Origin: Chitiniphilus shinanonensis DSM 23277
GTDB taxonomy: Bacteria; Pseudomonadota; Gammaproteobacteria; Burkholderiales; Chitinibacteraceae
Assembly: GCF_000374805.1 (NCBI RefSeq)
Contig: NZ_KB895344.1
Coordinates: 90,069 to 154,068 of the forward strand
DNA length: 64,000 nucleotides
Reading direction: 5' to 3'
Part shown: piece after piece, positions 17,059-25,706 of the stretch
Layout of the letters: every line of letters starts with the position of its first letter
How positions within the stretch are numbered: the first letter of the stretch is position 1
Translations under genes and position numbers: made by a program
Notes under the pieces: generated by a model
Told to the model about the DNA's origin: nothing
Seen by the model: the letters and a program-made list of their open reading frames with translations, nothing else
The model's database searches: none

Positions 17059-18108
17059 ATGAACCTCTCCCGCCGTCACTTCCTCGTCGCCCTGGGCGTG
17101 CTCGCGCTGCCGTTGCCCGCGCTGGCCGGCCTGCCGCGTCGCACGCTGCTGGCCGCCGCGGCGGATGACGGCGGGCCGTTCTTCGAAGCGGTGAACGGCG
17201 GTGCGCCGTTGCGGTTGCCGACGCGCGGCCACGGCATGCTGCCGATTCCGGGCAGCGACGAACTGATCCTGGTGGCGCGCCGCGCGGGGTTCTGGCTGGC
17301 GCGCGTCGACTGGCGCCGCGGCGTCGAGGTCCAGCGCATCGCGCCCGCGCCGGGGCGGCACTTCTATGGCCACGCCATCCTCAGCCCAGATGGCGCCACG
17401 CTCTACACCACCGAGAACGACATCGAACACGGCGCGGGGGTGGTCGGCGTCTACGACGCGGCCACGCTGACGCGGCGCGGCGAGTTCTCCAGCCACGGCA
17501 TCGGCCCGCACGAGCTGTACTGGCTGGTGCCGGGCCGGACGCTGGCGGTGGCCAACGGCGGCATCCTCACCCTGCCGCAGTCCGGCCGCGACAAGCTCAA
17601 CCTGGCCAGCATGGCGCCGTCGGTGGCGATCTTCGACCTGCCGTCGGGCACGCTGCTGTCCAGCCATGCGCTGTCCGACAACACCCTCAGCCTGCGCCAT
17701 CTGGCGCGCACCGCCGACGGCACGCTGGGCATCGCCATCCAGGCCGAATCGCCGGACGGTCGCGACGTGATGGATACGCCGCTGCTGGCCGTGCTGCGCG
17801 ACGGCAGGCTGACGCTGGCCGAACACCTGCCCGGCTGGGGCGGCTATGCCGCCAGCGTGGCCGCCGTCGGCGACGTGTTCGTCGCCACCGCCTTGCAGGG
17901 CGACGTCATCCTGCTGTGGCGCAGCGACGGTTCCTTCCTCGGCGAGGTCGGCTTGCAGCGCCCCGCCGGCATCGCGGTCGATGGCGAGCGGGTGTATGTG
18001 TCCAACGAAATGGGGCTGATCGCCGAGCTGGACGTCGCCCGCCGTCGCCTCACCCCGCTGGCCACCCGCGCCGGGGTGAAGTGGGACAACCACCTGGTGG
18101 TGGTATGA
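17059..18108 (+). CDS. DUF1513-family periplasmic protein, Tat-exported
   Basis: The 349-residue protein starts with a twin-arginine signal, LSRRHFLVALGVLALP (Arg5-Arg6). The mature part has repeated beta-propeller-like strands, including GHGMLPIPG, GHAILSPDG, TENDIEHGAGVVGVYD and GIGPHELYW. This matches DUF1513, a family of unknown function regularly encoded with imelysins and di-heme oxidoreductases. The ATG at 17059 was chosen because anything earlier would translate the polypurine repeat. Tat export suggests folding around a cofactor in the cytoplasm. Its stop overlaps the start of the ChaN gene (ATGA). Confidence 0.85.
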   Translation: MNLSRRHFLVALGVLALPLPALAGLPRRTLLAAAADDGGPFFEAVNGGAPLRLPTRGHGMLPIPGSDELILVARRAGFWLARVDWRRGVEVQRIAPAPGRHFYGHAILSPDGATLYTTENDIEHGAGVVGVYDAATLTRRGEFSSHGIGPHELYWLVPGRTLAVANGGILTLPQSGRDKLNLASMAPSVAIFDLPSGTLLSSHALSDNTLSLRHLARTADGTLGIAIQAESPDGRDVMDTPLLAVLRDGRLTLAEHLPGWGGYAASVAAVGDVFVATALQGDVILLWRSDGSFLGEVGLQRPAGIAVDGERVYVSNEMGLIAELDVARRRLTPLATRAGVKWDNHLVVV

Positions 18109-18926
18109 CGCGGCGCTGGCTGGCGGCCTTGGCGACGCTGCTCGCCGGTTGCGCCACGCCGCCATCCGCTCCGCCGCGACTCGACGCCGCGCTGGCCGCG
18201 CGGCCGGTCTGGCTGCTGGGCGAGGTGCACGACAATGCCCAAGGTCATCGCCTGCGCACCGAACTGCTGGCGCAACGGCTGGCGGCGGGCTGGCGCCCGG
18301 CCATCGCCATGGAGCAGTTCGACCGCGAGCGCCAGGCCGACCTGGACGCCGCGCTGCGCGACTGCGCCGACGCCGAGTGCGTGGTGGCGCGGGCCGGCGG
18401 CGCCAAGGCGGCGTGGCAGTGGGCGTACTACACGCCAGTGATCGCGCTGGCGCAGCGCTACCGCCTGCCGCTGCTGGCGGCTAACCTGTCGCGCGCCGAT
18501 GCCGGACGCGTGATGCGCGAAGGTTACGGCGCGGCGCTGGATGCGGCGACAGTCCAGGCGTTCGGGCTGGATCGCCCGCTGCCGGCGGACCTGGAAGCCG
18601 GCCAGCGGCACGAGGTGGACGTCGGCCATTGCGGCCAGCTGCCGTCCGACCTGCTGCCGGGCATGGCGCGCGCCCAGGTGGCGCGCGACGTGTGGATGGC
18701 CAAGGTGGTGCGCGAGCACGCCGACGGCGTGGTGCTGCTGGCCGGCAACGGCCACGTGCGGCGCGACCTGGGCGTGCCGCGCTGGCTGCATGGCGTGCCG
18801 GGCCAGCGGGTGGCGAGCATCGGCTTCGTCGAGGCACCGACCGAGGCGGGGCGTTTCGACCAGACGCTACTCATCCCGGCCGCCCAGCGCCCCGACCCGT
18901 GCGCCGGGGTGAAAGCCGGCAAGTAG
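18105..18926 (+). CDS. chaN: ChaN-family haem/iron-regulated lipoprotein
   Basis: The 273-residue protein has a short lipoprotein signal with lipobox LLAGC (Cys16), so it is probably anchored to the outer membrane. The body has ChaN (DUF399) motifs: LLGEVHDN near residue 36, AIAMEQFDR near 67, a central AYYTPVIALA, and LLAGNGHVRRDLGVP near the end. Campylobacter ChaN binds haem as a dimer and is iron-regulated. The gene overlaps the DUF1513 gene by 4 bp, placing it in the same transcript. Confidence 0.85.
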   Translation: MTRRWLAALATLLAGCATPPSAPPRLDAALAARPVWLLGEVHDNAQGHRLRTELLAQRLAAGWRPAIAMEQFDRERQADLDAALRDCADAECVVARAGGAKAAWQWAYYTPVIALAQRYRLPLLAANLSRADAGRVMREGYGAALDAATVQAFGLDRPLPADLEAGQRHEVDVGHCGQLPSDLLPGMARAQVARDVWMAKVVREHADGVVLLAGNGHVRRDLGVPRWLHGVPGQRVASIGFVEAPTEAGRFDQTLLIPAAQRPDPCAGVKAGK

Positions 18927-18930
18927 GCCA

Positions 18931-18974
18931 GGGCGAATCGACCTTCAAACGTGGGTGCGAAGGTCGATTCGCAC
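18931..18974. repeat. Palindromic repeat (family B), reverse copy; probable terminator
   Basis: A perfect 14-bp stem, GCGAATCGACCTTC (18933-18946) with GAAGGTCGATTCGC (18959-18972), lies 6 bp after the chaN stop. The loop is the reverse complement of the loop at 14227-14238, so the two copies are inverted relative to each other. It may end the imelysin-chaN transcript, although no T-run follows. Confidence 0.75.
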
Positions 18975-19071
18975 TAGGGACGGGCGGGACTTTCCCCGCC
19001 GGATCAGCGGCTTGCCGGCGCGATGTCCCCGCCGTGGCGGTGGATGCCCGTGCGACGATCTTCTTTTAGTT

Positions 19072-19092
19072 GAGAATTATTCGCGTTATTAT
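19072..19092. promoter_or_regulatory. Fur-box-like operator upstream of exbB
   Basis: The sequence GAGAATTATTCGCGTTATT matches about 12 of 19 bases of the Fur consensus and resembles classical sites such as GAGAATTATTCTC. It lies about 80-100 bp before exbB, and the region is visibly more AT-rich than its surroundings. Fur control of an exbB-exbD operon is well known. Confidence 0.6.
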
Positions 19093-19171
19093 GTCGCCTT
19101 TGCGCGCCGTCGGGCGCATCATCCGGCGCGGCGGGTCGCCCCGCAGTCATCGTTGAGGAGTTGCTTCACCT

Positions 19172-19897
19172 ATGGAAAACAATCCCTACGGCATCGCCGC
19201 CCTCTGGGCGCAGGGCGACGCGGTCACCCGCGGTGTCGCCATCCTGCTGCTGCTGATGTCGATCGCTTCCTGGTGCGTGATCGTGATGAAGGCCTGGCGC
19301 CTGATGCACCTGCGCCGCCAGGCGCGCGCCGCCACCCACGATTTCTGGCACCAGCGCGACTTCGCCGCCGGCCTGGCCGTGCTGGGCGAAACCAAGCAGG
19401 AGAACCCGTTCCGCAGCCTGGCCGAGGAAGGCGCCGAGGCAGTGGCGCACCACGCGCACAACAAATCGGACCTGCACGGCGCGCTGAACGTCAGCGACTG
19501 GGTCACCAGCAACCTGCGCCGCGGCATCGACGACGCCGCCCAGGCGATGCAGTCCGGCCTGTCGATCCTGGCTTCGGTGGGCTCGACGGCGCCCTTCGTC
19601 GGCCTGTTCGGCACGGTGTGGGGCATCTATCACGCGCTGGTCAGCATCGGCGTCACCGGCCAGGCCTCGATCGACAAGGTGGCCGGCCCGGTGGGCGAGG
19701 CGCTGATCATGACCGCCTTCGGCCTGGCCGTGGCGATCCCGGCGGTGCTGGGCTACAACGCGCTGGCGCGCGGCAACAAGTCGGTGCTGGCGCAACTGAA
19801 CCGCTTCGCCCACGACCTGCACGCCTACTTCATCACCGGCGCACGCGTCGGCACCGCCTCGCCGGCGCCCACGTTGAACGTGGTTGGGGGGCGTTAG
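19172..19897 (+). CDS. exbB: ExbB/TolQ/MotA-family proton channel subunit
   Basis: The 241-residue protein has three membrane helices (about residues 15-37, 127-150 and 168-192) and the family core LASVGSTAPFVGLFGTVWG near residue 130. With ExbD it uses the proton gradient to energise TonB-dependent uptake through the outer membrane. It is preceded by a Fur-box-like site and GAGGAG. Its TAG stop codon lies inside the first base pairs of a palindromic element (19894-20165), which separates it from exbD. No tonB gene is visible next to it. Confidence 0.88.
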   Translation: MENNPYGIAALWAQGDAVTRGVAILLLLMSIASWCVIVMKAWRLMHLRRQARAATHDFWHQRDFAAGLAVLGETKQENPFRSLAEEGAEAVAHHAHNKSDLHGALNVSDWVTSNLRRGIDDAAQAMQSGLSILASVGSTAPFVGLFGTVWGIYHALVSIGVTGQASIDKVAGPVGEALIMTAFGLAVAIPAVLGYNALARGNKSVLAQLNRFAHDLHAYFITGARVGTASPAPTLNVVGGR

Positions 19898-20165
19898 AGC
19901 CCTCCCGAGGACATTTCGCGGCAGCGCCGGGCCGGAAAAAGGTCAGGCGCAAGGCGTGCGACGCAGGTAATACCTGGGTATTTCCAAGGAGCAGAACGAA
20001 GTGAATGACCTTTTTCCGGCCCGGCCCTACGGGTTCGAGGCATTGCCGACGCCGGGCGGTGTTGCAATCCGCTTGCGGTATACATACCGCGGCGCGAATT
20101 GCGCCTTGCCCGTTCATCGGCACTGCCTCGAACGCTGCCGTGAAATGCCCTCGGGAGGGCTCTAA
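19894..20165. repeat. 272-bp composite palindromic element between exbB and exbD (family E)
   Basis: The terminal inverted repeats are 33 bp with two mismatches: 19894-19926 (starting TTAGAGCCCTCCCGAGG) and 20133-20165 (ending CCTCGGGAGGGCTCTAA). Inside are a 19-bp perfect inverted repeat (19927-19945 with 20006-20024), a 15-bp one with one mismatch (20034-20048 with 20118-20132), and a GCGGTA/TACCGC hairpin. The left end contains the exbB stop codon. The right end contains GGAGGG, 7 nt before the exbD ATG. There is no open frame, so it looks like a MITE or large REP cluster. Confidence 0.9.
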
Positions 20166-20585
20166 ATGGCCTTTGGCAGCTTTGATGAATCCGGCGATGA
20201 AGTGATGAGCGAAATCAACATGACGCCGCTGGTGGACGTCATGTTGGTGCTGCTGATCATCTTCATCATCACCGTGCCGGTGATCAGCCACCAGGTGAAG
20301 CTGGACCTGCCGCGCGCGGTGAACCAGCCGCAGGAACTCAAGCCTTCGCACATCTCACTGTCGATCGACCCCACCGGCCAGCGCTTCTGGGACGGCAAGC
20401 CGGTGGACGACGCCACGCTGGACGCCAATCTGGCCGAGGCGGCGAAGAAGGAGCCGCAGCCCGAGCTGCACCTGGCCGCCGACCGCGACGTGCGCTACGA
20501 ATCGGTGGCGCAGACCATGGCCGCCGCGCAACGCGCCGGCTTGACCAAGATCGGCTTCGTCACCGATCCCAAGCAACTGCAGTAA
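20166..20585 (+). CDS. exbD: ExbD/TolR-family protein
   Basis: The 139-residue protein has a short cytoplasmic N-terminus, one membrane helix at about residues 21-40 that includes the proton-translocating Asp24 in MTPLVDVMLVLL, and a periplasmic domain ending RAGLTKIGFVTDP. This is the usual ExbD plan and length. It works with ExbB to power TonB. The ribosome-binding site GGAGGG (20153-20158) and the base just before the ATG belong to the palindromic element that separates it from exbB. Confidence 0.88.
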   Translation: MAFGSFDESGDEVMSEINMTPLVDVMLVLLIIFIITVPVISHQVKLDLPRAVNQPQELKPSHISLSIDPTGQRFWDGKPVDDATLDANLAEAAKKEPQPELHLAADRDVRYESVAQTMAAAQRAGLTKIGFVTDPKQLQ

Positions 20586-20687
20586 AAGCCGCCGCCGCCG
20601 TTCCAGCGGCGCGGCGCATCTGCCTCTTCCACCCGCCGCCTTTCCACCATTAATCTTCCGTCATCGCCCACCCGCCCTGACCGGATC

Positions 20688-21542
20688 ATGTGGAACCAGA
20701 TCGCCCTTGCCCTTTCCACCGCGCTCGGTGAGCCGGTCACCCTGGGATCGCCGCGCGCCGTCGGTGGCGGCAGCATCAACCACGCCTGCCGCGTCGAAAG
20801 CAGCGCCGGGCCGTTCTTCGTCAAGCTCAACCGCGCCGGGCGGCTGGGCATGTTCGAAGCCGAGGCCGAGGGCCTGGACGCGCTGGGCCGGGCGATCCGC
20901 GTGCCGCGGGCGATCTGCCACGGCGTGGCCGGCGAGCACGCGTTCCTGGCGCTGGAATGGCTGGACCTGGTGCGCCACGGCGACGACGCCGCGCTGGGTG
21001 AGGCACTGGCGTCGATGCACCGCCACACCGCGCCGCGCTATGGCTGGGCGCACGACAACACCATCGGCAGCACGCCACAGGCCAACGGCTGGCTGGACGA
21101 CTGGATCGAATTCTGGCGCGTGCGCCGCCTGGGCGAGCAGTTCCGGCTGGCGCGGCAGCAGGGCCGGCGCTTCGCCCGTGCCGACCGGCTGCTGGAGGCG
21201 CTGCCCGCTTTTTTCAATGGCTATGTGCCCGCCCCGTCGCTCTTGCACGGCGATTTATGGTCGGGTAACGTCGGTTTCCTCGCCGATGGCGGCCCGGTGT
21301 TGTTCGATCCGGCCTGCTACCACGGCGACCGTGAAGCGGATCTGGCCATGACCGAACTCTTCGGTGGCTTCGGCCGTCGCTTCTACGATGCCTATCGCGC
21401 GGCCTGGCCCCTGGATGCGGGCTACGCCACCCGGCGCGATCTGTACAACCTCTACCACGTGCTCAACCACTTCAACCTCTTCGGCGGCGGTTATGCCGAC
21501 GAGGCCGAGCGCCTGACGGAACGGCTGCTGGCCGCCGTCTAG
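20688..21542 (+). CDS. Fructosamine/ketosamine-3-kinase family protein
   Basis: The 284-residue protein has the aminoglycoside-phosphotransferase-like fold: GGGSINHACRV near residue 26, FFVKLN (ATP-binding Lys) near 44, the catalytic LLHGDLWSGNVGF near 184, and the metal-binding LFDPACYHGDREADLAM near 204. These kinases phosphorylate sugar adducts on proteins so that they fall off (deglycation). The length fits the family. It stands alone between exbD and the Gcr-like gene. Confidence 0.88.
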   Translation: MWNQIALALSTALGEPVTLGSPRAVGGGSINHACRVESSAGPFFVKLNRAGRLGMFEAEAEGLDALGRAIRVPRAICHGVAGEHAFLALEWLDLVRHGDDAALGEALASMHRHTAPRYGWAHDNTIGSTPQANGWLDDWIEFWRVRRLGEQFRLARQQGRRFARADRLLEALPAFFNGYVPAPSLLHGDLWSGNVGFLADGGPVLFDPACYHGDREADLAMTELFGGFGRRFYDAYRAAWPLDAGYATRRDLYNLYHVLNHFNLFGGGYADEAERLTERLLAAV

Positions 21543-21674
21543 GTTCCTGGCGCGGAACCCTCGCTGCGGGCGGACGGACCGAGGACGGCGCGTGCCGCGC
21601 GCCCGCGCGGCGCCCCGCCAGGACAACGCCGGCGACAAGACCCGATACAGGCTGAACAACATGGAAGGATCGCG

Positions 21675-23747
21675 ATGCAGGTGACCTTGCTGAAGATGAC
21701 GACCGCGGCCGACAGCGCGCAGGTGCCGCTGCTGGTCGAACTGGTGGACGGGCTGCGGCCGCGCCGCGCCAGCGACGAACGCGCCGCCATCCACAACGTG
21801 CAGGCCCTTTGCTACCTGCTGGAAAGCCACCCGGATTACCGCGCCGCATTGCGCCGCGCGTTGCTCTATCTGTTGTCCACCTGCTGGCAGGTGCCGCTCT
21901 ATACCGAGACCGGCATCCTCTCCAACGAAACCTTCTTCGCCACCTTGCGCCGCCGTATCGGCCTGCGCCTGTTGCCGCCGGTGGCCGACCCGCACTCGCT
22001 CAAGGATCGCTTCGCCCAGCTGTTCCACCGCAACGACGACTACGAGTGGCTGGCCAACGTGCCCAGCCAGAACTGGTTCGAGCTGGGGCGCGCGCTGCAC
22101 TTCGAAGAGGAACAGGACCACGACAGCATCGCCCGCACCCAGGTGCAGATGCTGGAGGCGGTGCAGATCCTGTCGTGCCGGCTGGCCGCGCTCGGGCTGG
22201 AGCCCGAGATCGTGCGCAACTGCCCGGAGGTGCAGCGCTTCGAATCGCCGTTCGTGCACCAGAACGTGGAGGCGCTGGCCTACATCGAGCGCTATCGCAC
22301 GGCGATGATCGACGATGCGCTGCCCAAGGACGACGACGCGCAGATCCTGGTACTGCTCGACCAGTGCGAGACGCTGGCCGCCAAGGTGCGGCGCAGCGCG
22401 GCGCGGCAGGGGGTGTCGGTCAGCCTGACCTACCACCTGATCCGCATCCGTCAGCACATCGAGCGCATGCGCCTGCTGCTGGATCTGATCGACCCGGACA
22501 GCGACCGCGACAGCCGCGCCGAGCGCCTGCTCACGGTGATGATCGGGCTGGTGCGGGCCGAGAACCGCAAGCACAGCATCCGCGACGTGTTCTCGGAGAA
22601 CACCGAGCTGCTGGCCTTGCAGGTGACCGACCACGCCAGCCGCACCGGCGAGCACTACATCGCCGAGAACCGGCGCGAATGGATGGCGATGTTCCGCTCG
22701 GCCGCCGGCGCGGGCCTGATCGTCGGCTTCATGTCGCTGGTCAAGCTGCTGACCGCCAAGGCCCATCTGCCGCTGCTGCTGGAGGCGCTGGCGTTCGGGC
22801 TGAACTACGCGCTGGGCTTCATGCTGATCCACATCCTGCACTTCACCATCGCCACCAAGCAGCCGGCGATGACAGCGGCCAAGATCGCGGCGTCGATCCA
22901 CCAGCAGACCAGCAAGAGCGGCAAGAAGCAGCTCGACCTGGACGAGCTGGCGCAATTGATCGTCAAGGTGCTGCGCACCCAGTTCATCGCCATCTTCGGC
23001 AACGTCGCCCTGGCGCTGCCGGTGGCGCTGGCGATTGCGCTGGGCTGGAAATACGCCTTCGGCGCGCCGGTGGTCGACGCCGCCAAGGCGCAGCACCTGC
23101 TGCATGACCTGTCGCCCATCGCCAGCCTGGCCGTATTTCATGCGGCCATTGCCGGCTGCTGCCTGTTCCTGGCCGGGCTGATCTCGGGCTACTACGACAA
23201 CAAGGCGATCTACAACAAGATTCCCGAGCGTATCGCCGCGCTGCCGTGGCTGAACAAGGTGCTGGGCGAGCATCGCACCCGCCGGGTGGCCGGCTACATC
23301 GAGCACAACCTGGGCGCGCTGGCCGGTAACTTCTACTTCGGCATGATGCTGGGCACCATCGGCACCATCGGCATGCTGATCGGCCTGCCGGTGGACATCC
23401 GCCACATCACCTTCTCGTCGGCCTACCTGTCGTACGCGGCGGTGACGCTGAACTTCGACATCGGCCTCAACGTATTGCTGATCTCGCTGGCCGGCATCGT
23501 GCTGATCGGCCTGACCAACCTCGCGGTCAGCTTCGGCCTGGCGCTGTGGGTGGCGCTGCGCTCGCGCAAGCTGAACTTCCGCGCCACGCGGCCGCTGCTC
23601 GGCAAGATCCTGCGGCATTTCTTCACCTATCCCGGCGACTTCCTGCTGCCGCCGCGCAGCCCCAAGCCGCAGCCCGAGACCCCGGCCGAGCCTGGCCGGA
23701 CCGACAACGCGGAGACCGCTCGTGAGTGGATTCGACAACGTGGCTGA
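21675..23747 (+). CDS. Gcr-type 'site-specific recombinase' family membrane protein
   Basis: This 690-residue protein matches the family named after the gonococcal recombinase Gcr. The N-terminal half is soluble and helical (VPSQNWFELGRALHFEEE near residue 125). The C-terminal half has several membrane helices (for example near 340, 370, 440, 480, 550 and 600). It shows no serine- or tyrosine-recombinase catalytic pattern that I can see. The ATG is preceded by GGAAGGA. The family name is probably historical, and a membrane role is more likely. It overlaps the following oxygenase gene by 26 bp. Confidence 0.75.
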   Translation: MQVTLLKMTTAADSAQVPLLVELVDGLRPRRASDERAAIHNVQALCYLLESHPDYRAALRRALLYLLSTCWQVPLYTETGILSNETFFATLRRRIGLRLLPPVADPHSLKDRFAQLFHRNDDYEWLANVPSQNWFELGRALHFEEEQDHDSIARTQVQMLEAVQILSCRLAALGLEPEIVRNCPEVQRFESPFVHQNVEALAYIERYRTAMIDDALPKDDDAQILVLLDQCETLAAKVRRSAARQGVSVSLTYHLIRIRQHIERMRLLLDLIDPDSDRDSRAERLLTVMIGLVRAENRKHSIRDVFSENTELLALQVTDHASRTGEHYIAENRREWMAMFRSAAGAGLIVGFMSLVKLLTAKAHLPLLLEALAFGLNYALGFMLIHILHFTIATKQPAMTAAKIAASIHQQTSKSGKKQLDLDELAQLIVKVLRTQFIAIFGNVALALPVALAIALGWKYAFGAPVVDAAKAQHLLHDLSPIASLAVFHAAIAGCCLFLAGLISGYYDNKAIYNKIPERIAALPWLNKVLGEHRTRRVAGYIEHNLGALAGNFYFGMMLGTIGTIGMLIGLPVDIRHITFSSAYLSYAAVTLNFDIGLNVLLISLAGIVLIGLTNLAVSFGLALWVALRSRKLNFRATRPLLGKILRHFFTYPGDFLLPPRSPKPQPETPAEPGRTDNAETAREWIRQRG

Positions 23748-24315
23748 CCGGCTGGCGGACAGCGGCTGGGCCTTGTGGCCCGGTTTTCTGGACGCCAGCG
23801 AAACCGAGGCCCTGATCGCGTTGAGCCACGGGCGGCGCGAGGCATTCCAGCACGCCGCCATCGGCCGCGCCGGCGGCCGGGCGCGCAACGAGGCGATCCG
23901 TGGCGACGATGTGCTGTGGCTGGACAGCGACGACCCCGACGTGCAGACGCTGCTCGACCGCCTGGGCGACCTGCAGGCCACGCTGAATCGCGGCCTGTAC
24001 CTGGGGCTGGCCACGCTGGAATGCCATTTCGCGGTGTATCCGGCCGGCGCCTTCTACAAGCGCCACCTGGACCAGCATCGCGGCCAGGACACCCGCGCCG
24101 TGACCGTGGTGATCTACCTGAACCACGACTGGCTGCCGGAACAGGGCGGCCAGCTGCGGCTCTATACCGAGGCCGGGCCGGTGGACGTGCAGCCGCAGGG
24201 CGGCACGCTGGTGGCGTTCCTCTCCGATCGCTTCGAGCACGAGGTGATGCCGGCCACGCGCGAACGGCTGTCGGTCAGTGGCTGGTTCCGCCGCCGCGAG
24301 GCCGCCGTGTTGTGA
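23722..24315 (+). CDS. 2-oxoglutarate/Fe(II)-dependent oxygenase (PKHD/prolyl-4-hydroxylase-like)
   Basis: The 197-residue protein carries the iron-binding HxD at His115-Leu-Asp117 (YKRHLDQH), the distal His173 (RFEHEV) and an Arg shortly after (Arg180 or Arg182) that should bind 2-oxoglutarate. Such enzymes hydroxylate proteins or small molecules. A GTG start at 23722 overlaps the upstream gene, implying translational coupling; an ATG alternative further in would cut the fold. The substrate is unknown. Confidence 0.82.
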   Translation: MSGFDNVADRLADSGWALWPGFLDASETEALIALSHGRREAFQHAAIGRAGGRARNEAIRGDDVLWLDSDDPDVQTLLDRLGDLQATLNRGLYLGLATLECHFAVYPAGAFYKRHLDQHRGQDTRAVTVVIYLNHDWLPEQGGQLRLYTEAGPVDVQPQGGTLVAFLSDRFEHEVMPATRERLSVSGWFRRREAAVL

Positions 24316-24382
24316 GCCGGCACACCGTGCCTGGATCACACCAGGACTAGAATCGAGTCGTGGCCCACTCGGAGTAAAAATC

Positions 24383-24898
24383 ATGGAAATCAAACAGTTG
24401 TGCGCCATTGTCATGGCGGGGGCGGTGCTGGTCCTGGGCGGTTGCGCCACCAGCGATTCGGCCAACGTCTACAAGCGCAGTCAGATGCGCACCGCCGCCA
24501 CGGTGCAGAGCGGCGTGGTGGAACAGGTGCGCGAAGTGCGCATGGAGGATTCGACCGGCGTCGGCGCGGTGGCCGGCGGCGCCATCGGCGGCATCGCGGC
24601 GGCCGGCAACATCGGCGGCGGCAACGGGCAGATCGTCAGCGGCATCATCGGTTCGATCATCGGCGGCCTGCTCGGCAACAAGATCGAAGAAAGCGTGATG
24701 TCCAAGCAGGCGCTGGAGGTGACGGTGCTGCTGGACAACGGCCAGCGCATGGTGGTGGTGCAGGAGGCCGACCAGCCGATCATCGCGCGGCAGCGGGTCA
24801 ACCTGATCTCGGACGGCCAGACCACCCGCGTAGTGCCGTCGAACGAACCGTTCCCGGCCACGGCGCCCGAGGTCTCCACCGCGCCGATGTCGATGTAG
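24383..24898 (+). CDS. Glycine-zipper outer-membrane lipoprotein (SlyB/PcP-like)
   Basis: The 171-residue protein has a lipoprotein signal with LGGC (Cys22). A glycine-zipper pair follows at about residues 54-96, where GAVAGGAIGGIAA and IIGSIIGGLLGNKI each span the membrane. A beta-rich C-terminal domain (VTVLLDNGQRMVVVQE, RVNLISDGQTTRV) is typical of SlyB-like lipoproteins that stabilise the envelope. The ATG follows GGAG at about 9 nt. A terminator shared with the convergent dsbA gene lies just after the stop. Confidence 0.85.
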   Translation: MEIKQLCAIVMAGAVLVLGGCATSDSANVYKRSQMRTAATVQSGVVEQVREVRMEDSTGVGAVAGGAIGGIAAAGNIGGGNGQIVSGIIGSIIGGLLGNKIEESVMSKQALEVTVLLDNGQRMVVVQEADQPIIARQRVNLISDGQTTRVVPSNEPFPATAPEVSTAPMSM

Positions 24899-24910
24899 CG
24901 GCAATGGCAC

Positions 24911-24942
24911 AAAAAAAGGCAGCCGCATGGGCTGCCTTTTTT
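24911..24942. terminator. Bidirectional rho-independent terminator
   Basis: The stem is GGCAGCC (24918-24924) with GGCTGCC (24930-24936) around a 5-nt loop, flanked by seven A and six T. It sits between the convergent stops of the lipoprotein gene (24898) and dsbA (24958) and should serve both. Confidence 0.9.
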
Positions 24943-24957
24943 GTTTGACCGCGACGG

Positions 24958-25617
24958 TTACTTTTTCTTCGGGGCCGCCGGCTTGGCCGCGCCGCGTTCC
25001 GTTGCCAGCAACTGGTCGATCACGGTGAAGATCGTGCCGTCCTCCTTGCCCACCATGCCGGGCGAGGTGAAGTACTTGCCGTTGACCACGAAGGTGGGCA
25101 CGCCGTCCACGTTGTAGTCGCGGGTCTGCTGCGCGGCCTTGTTCAGCGACACGCCCATGCTGAAGCCGTTGTAGATGGCCTTGAACTTGGCCACATCGAT
25201 GCCCTGCTTCTTCACCCAGTCGAACAGCACGTCCTCGCGGCGCAGTTCGATGCGATCCACCTGCACCGCCTTGAACACGGCCTTGGCGTATTTCTCGGCG
25301 ATACCCATCTGGCTCAGCGTCACGAAGATCCTGGCGTGGCCTTCCAGGTCGCTGCGGCCCGGCCACATCACGTGCACGCGGCGGAAGGCGACATCCTTGG
25401 GCAGCTTCTTGATCCACGCCTCGGTGTGCGGCTCGATGGCGAAGCAGTGCGGGCAGCCGTACCAGAAGAACTCGACCACTTCGAGCTTGCCGGCGGGCAC
25501 TGGCTGCGGGGTGGCCAGACGCTTGTATTCGCGCCCTTCCTGCGGCGCGGCCAGTGCCACGGTCCCGGCCAGCAGGCCCACGGCGACGATGGCGGTCTTG
25601 AGGATGCGGGTGAACAT
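24958..25617 (-). CDS. dsbA: Thiol:disulfide interchange protein DsbA
   Basis: The 219-residue periplasmic oxidase has a Sec signal peptide (residues 1-24, cleavage near ALA-AP) and a thioredoxin fold with the CPHC active site at 55-58. The cis-proline loop VDGVPTFVV is near residue 170. It inserts disulfide bonds into exported proteins; several nearby products have paired Cys. The ATG at 25617 has AGGAGA just upstream, and the longer frame reads back into an intergenic region. It lies 89 bp downstream of the SPOR gene on the same strand, a common pairing in betaproteobacteria. Confidence 0.92.
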   Translation of the reverse strand: MFTRILKTAIVAVGLLAGTVALAAPQEGREYKRLATPQPVPAGKLEVVEFFWYGCPHCFAIEPHTEAWIKKLPKDVAFRRVHVMWPGRSDLEGHARIFVTLSQMGIAEKYAKAVFKAVQVDRIELRREDVLFDWVKKQGIDVAKFKAIYNGFSMGVSLNKAAQQTRDYNVDGVPTFVVNGKYFTSPGMVGKEDGTIFTVIDQLLATERGAAKPAAPKKK

Positions 25618-25706
25618 CGGGTCTTCTCCTGGTTGGAACCGGGCATTGGGGGTTATCCGGCATGGCGCCGATCCGCCACGCCCGCCACGGTTTTTTATGC
25701 GATGCG

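Noticed and set aside
19898..20165. Short frames between exbB and exbD
   Set aside because: The sequence is a palindromic element and the frames follow its inverted arms.
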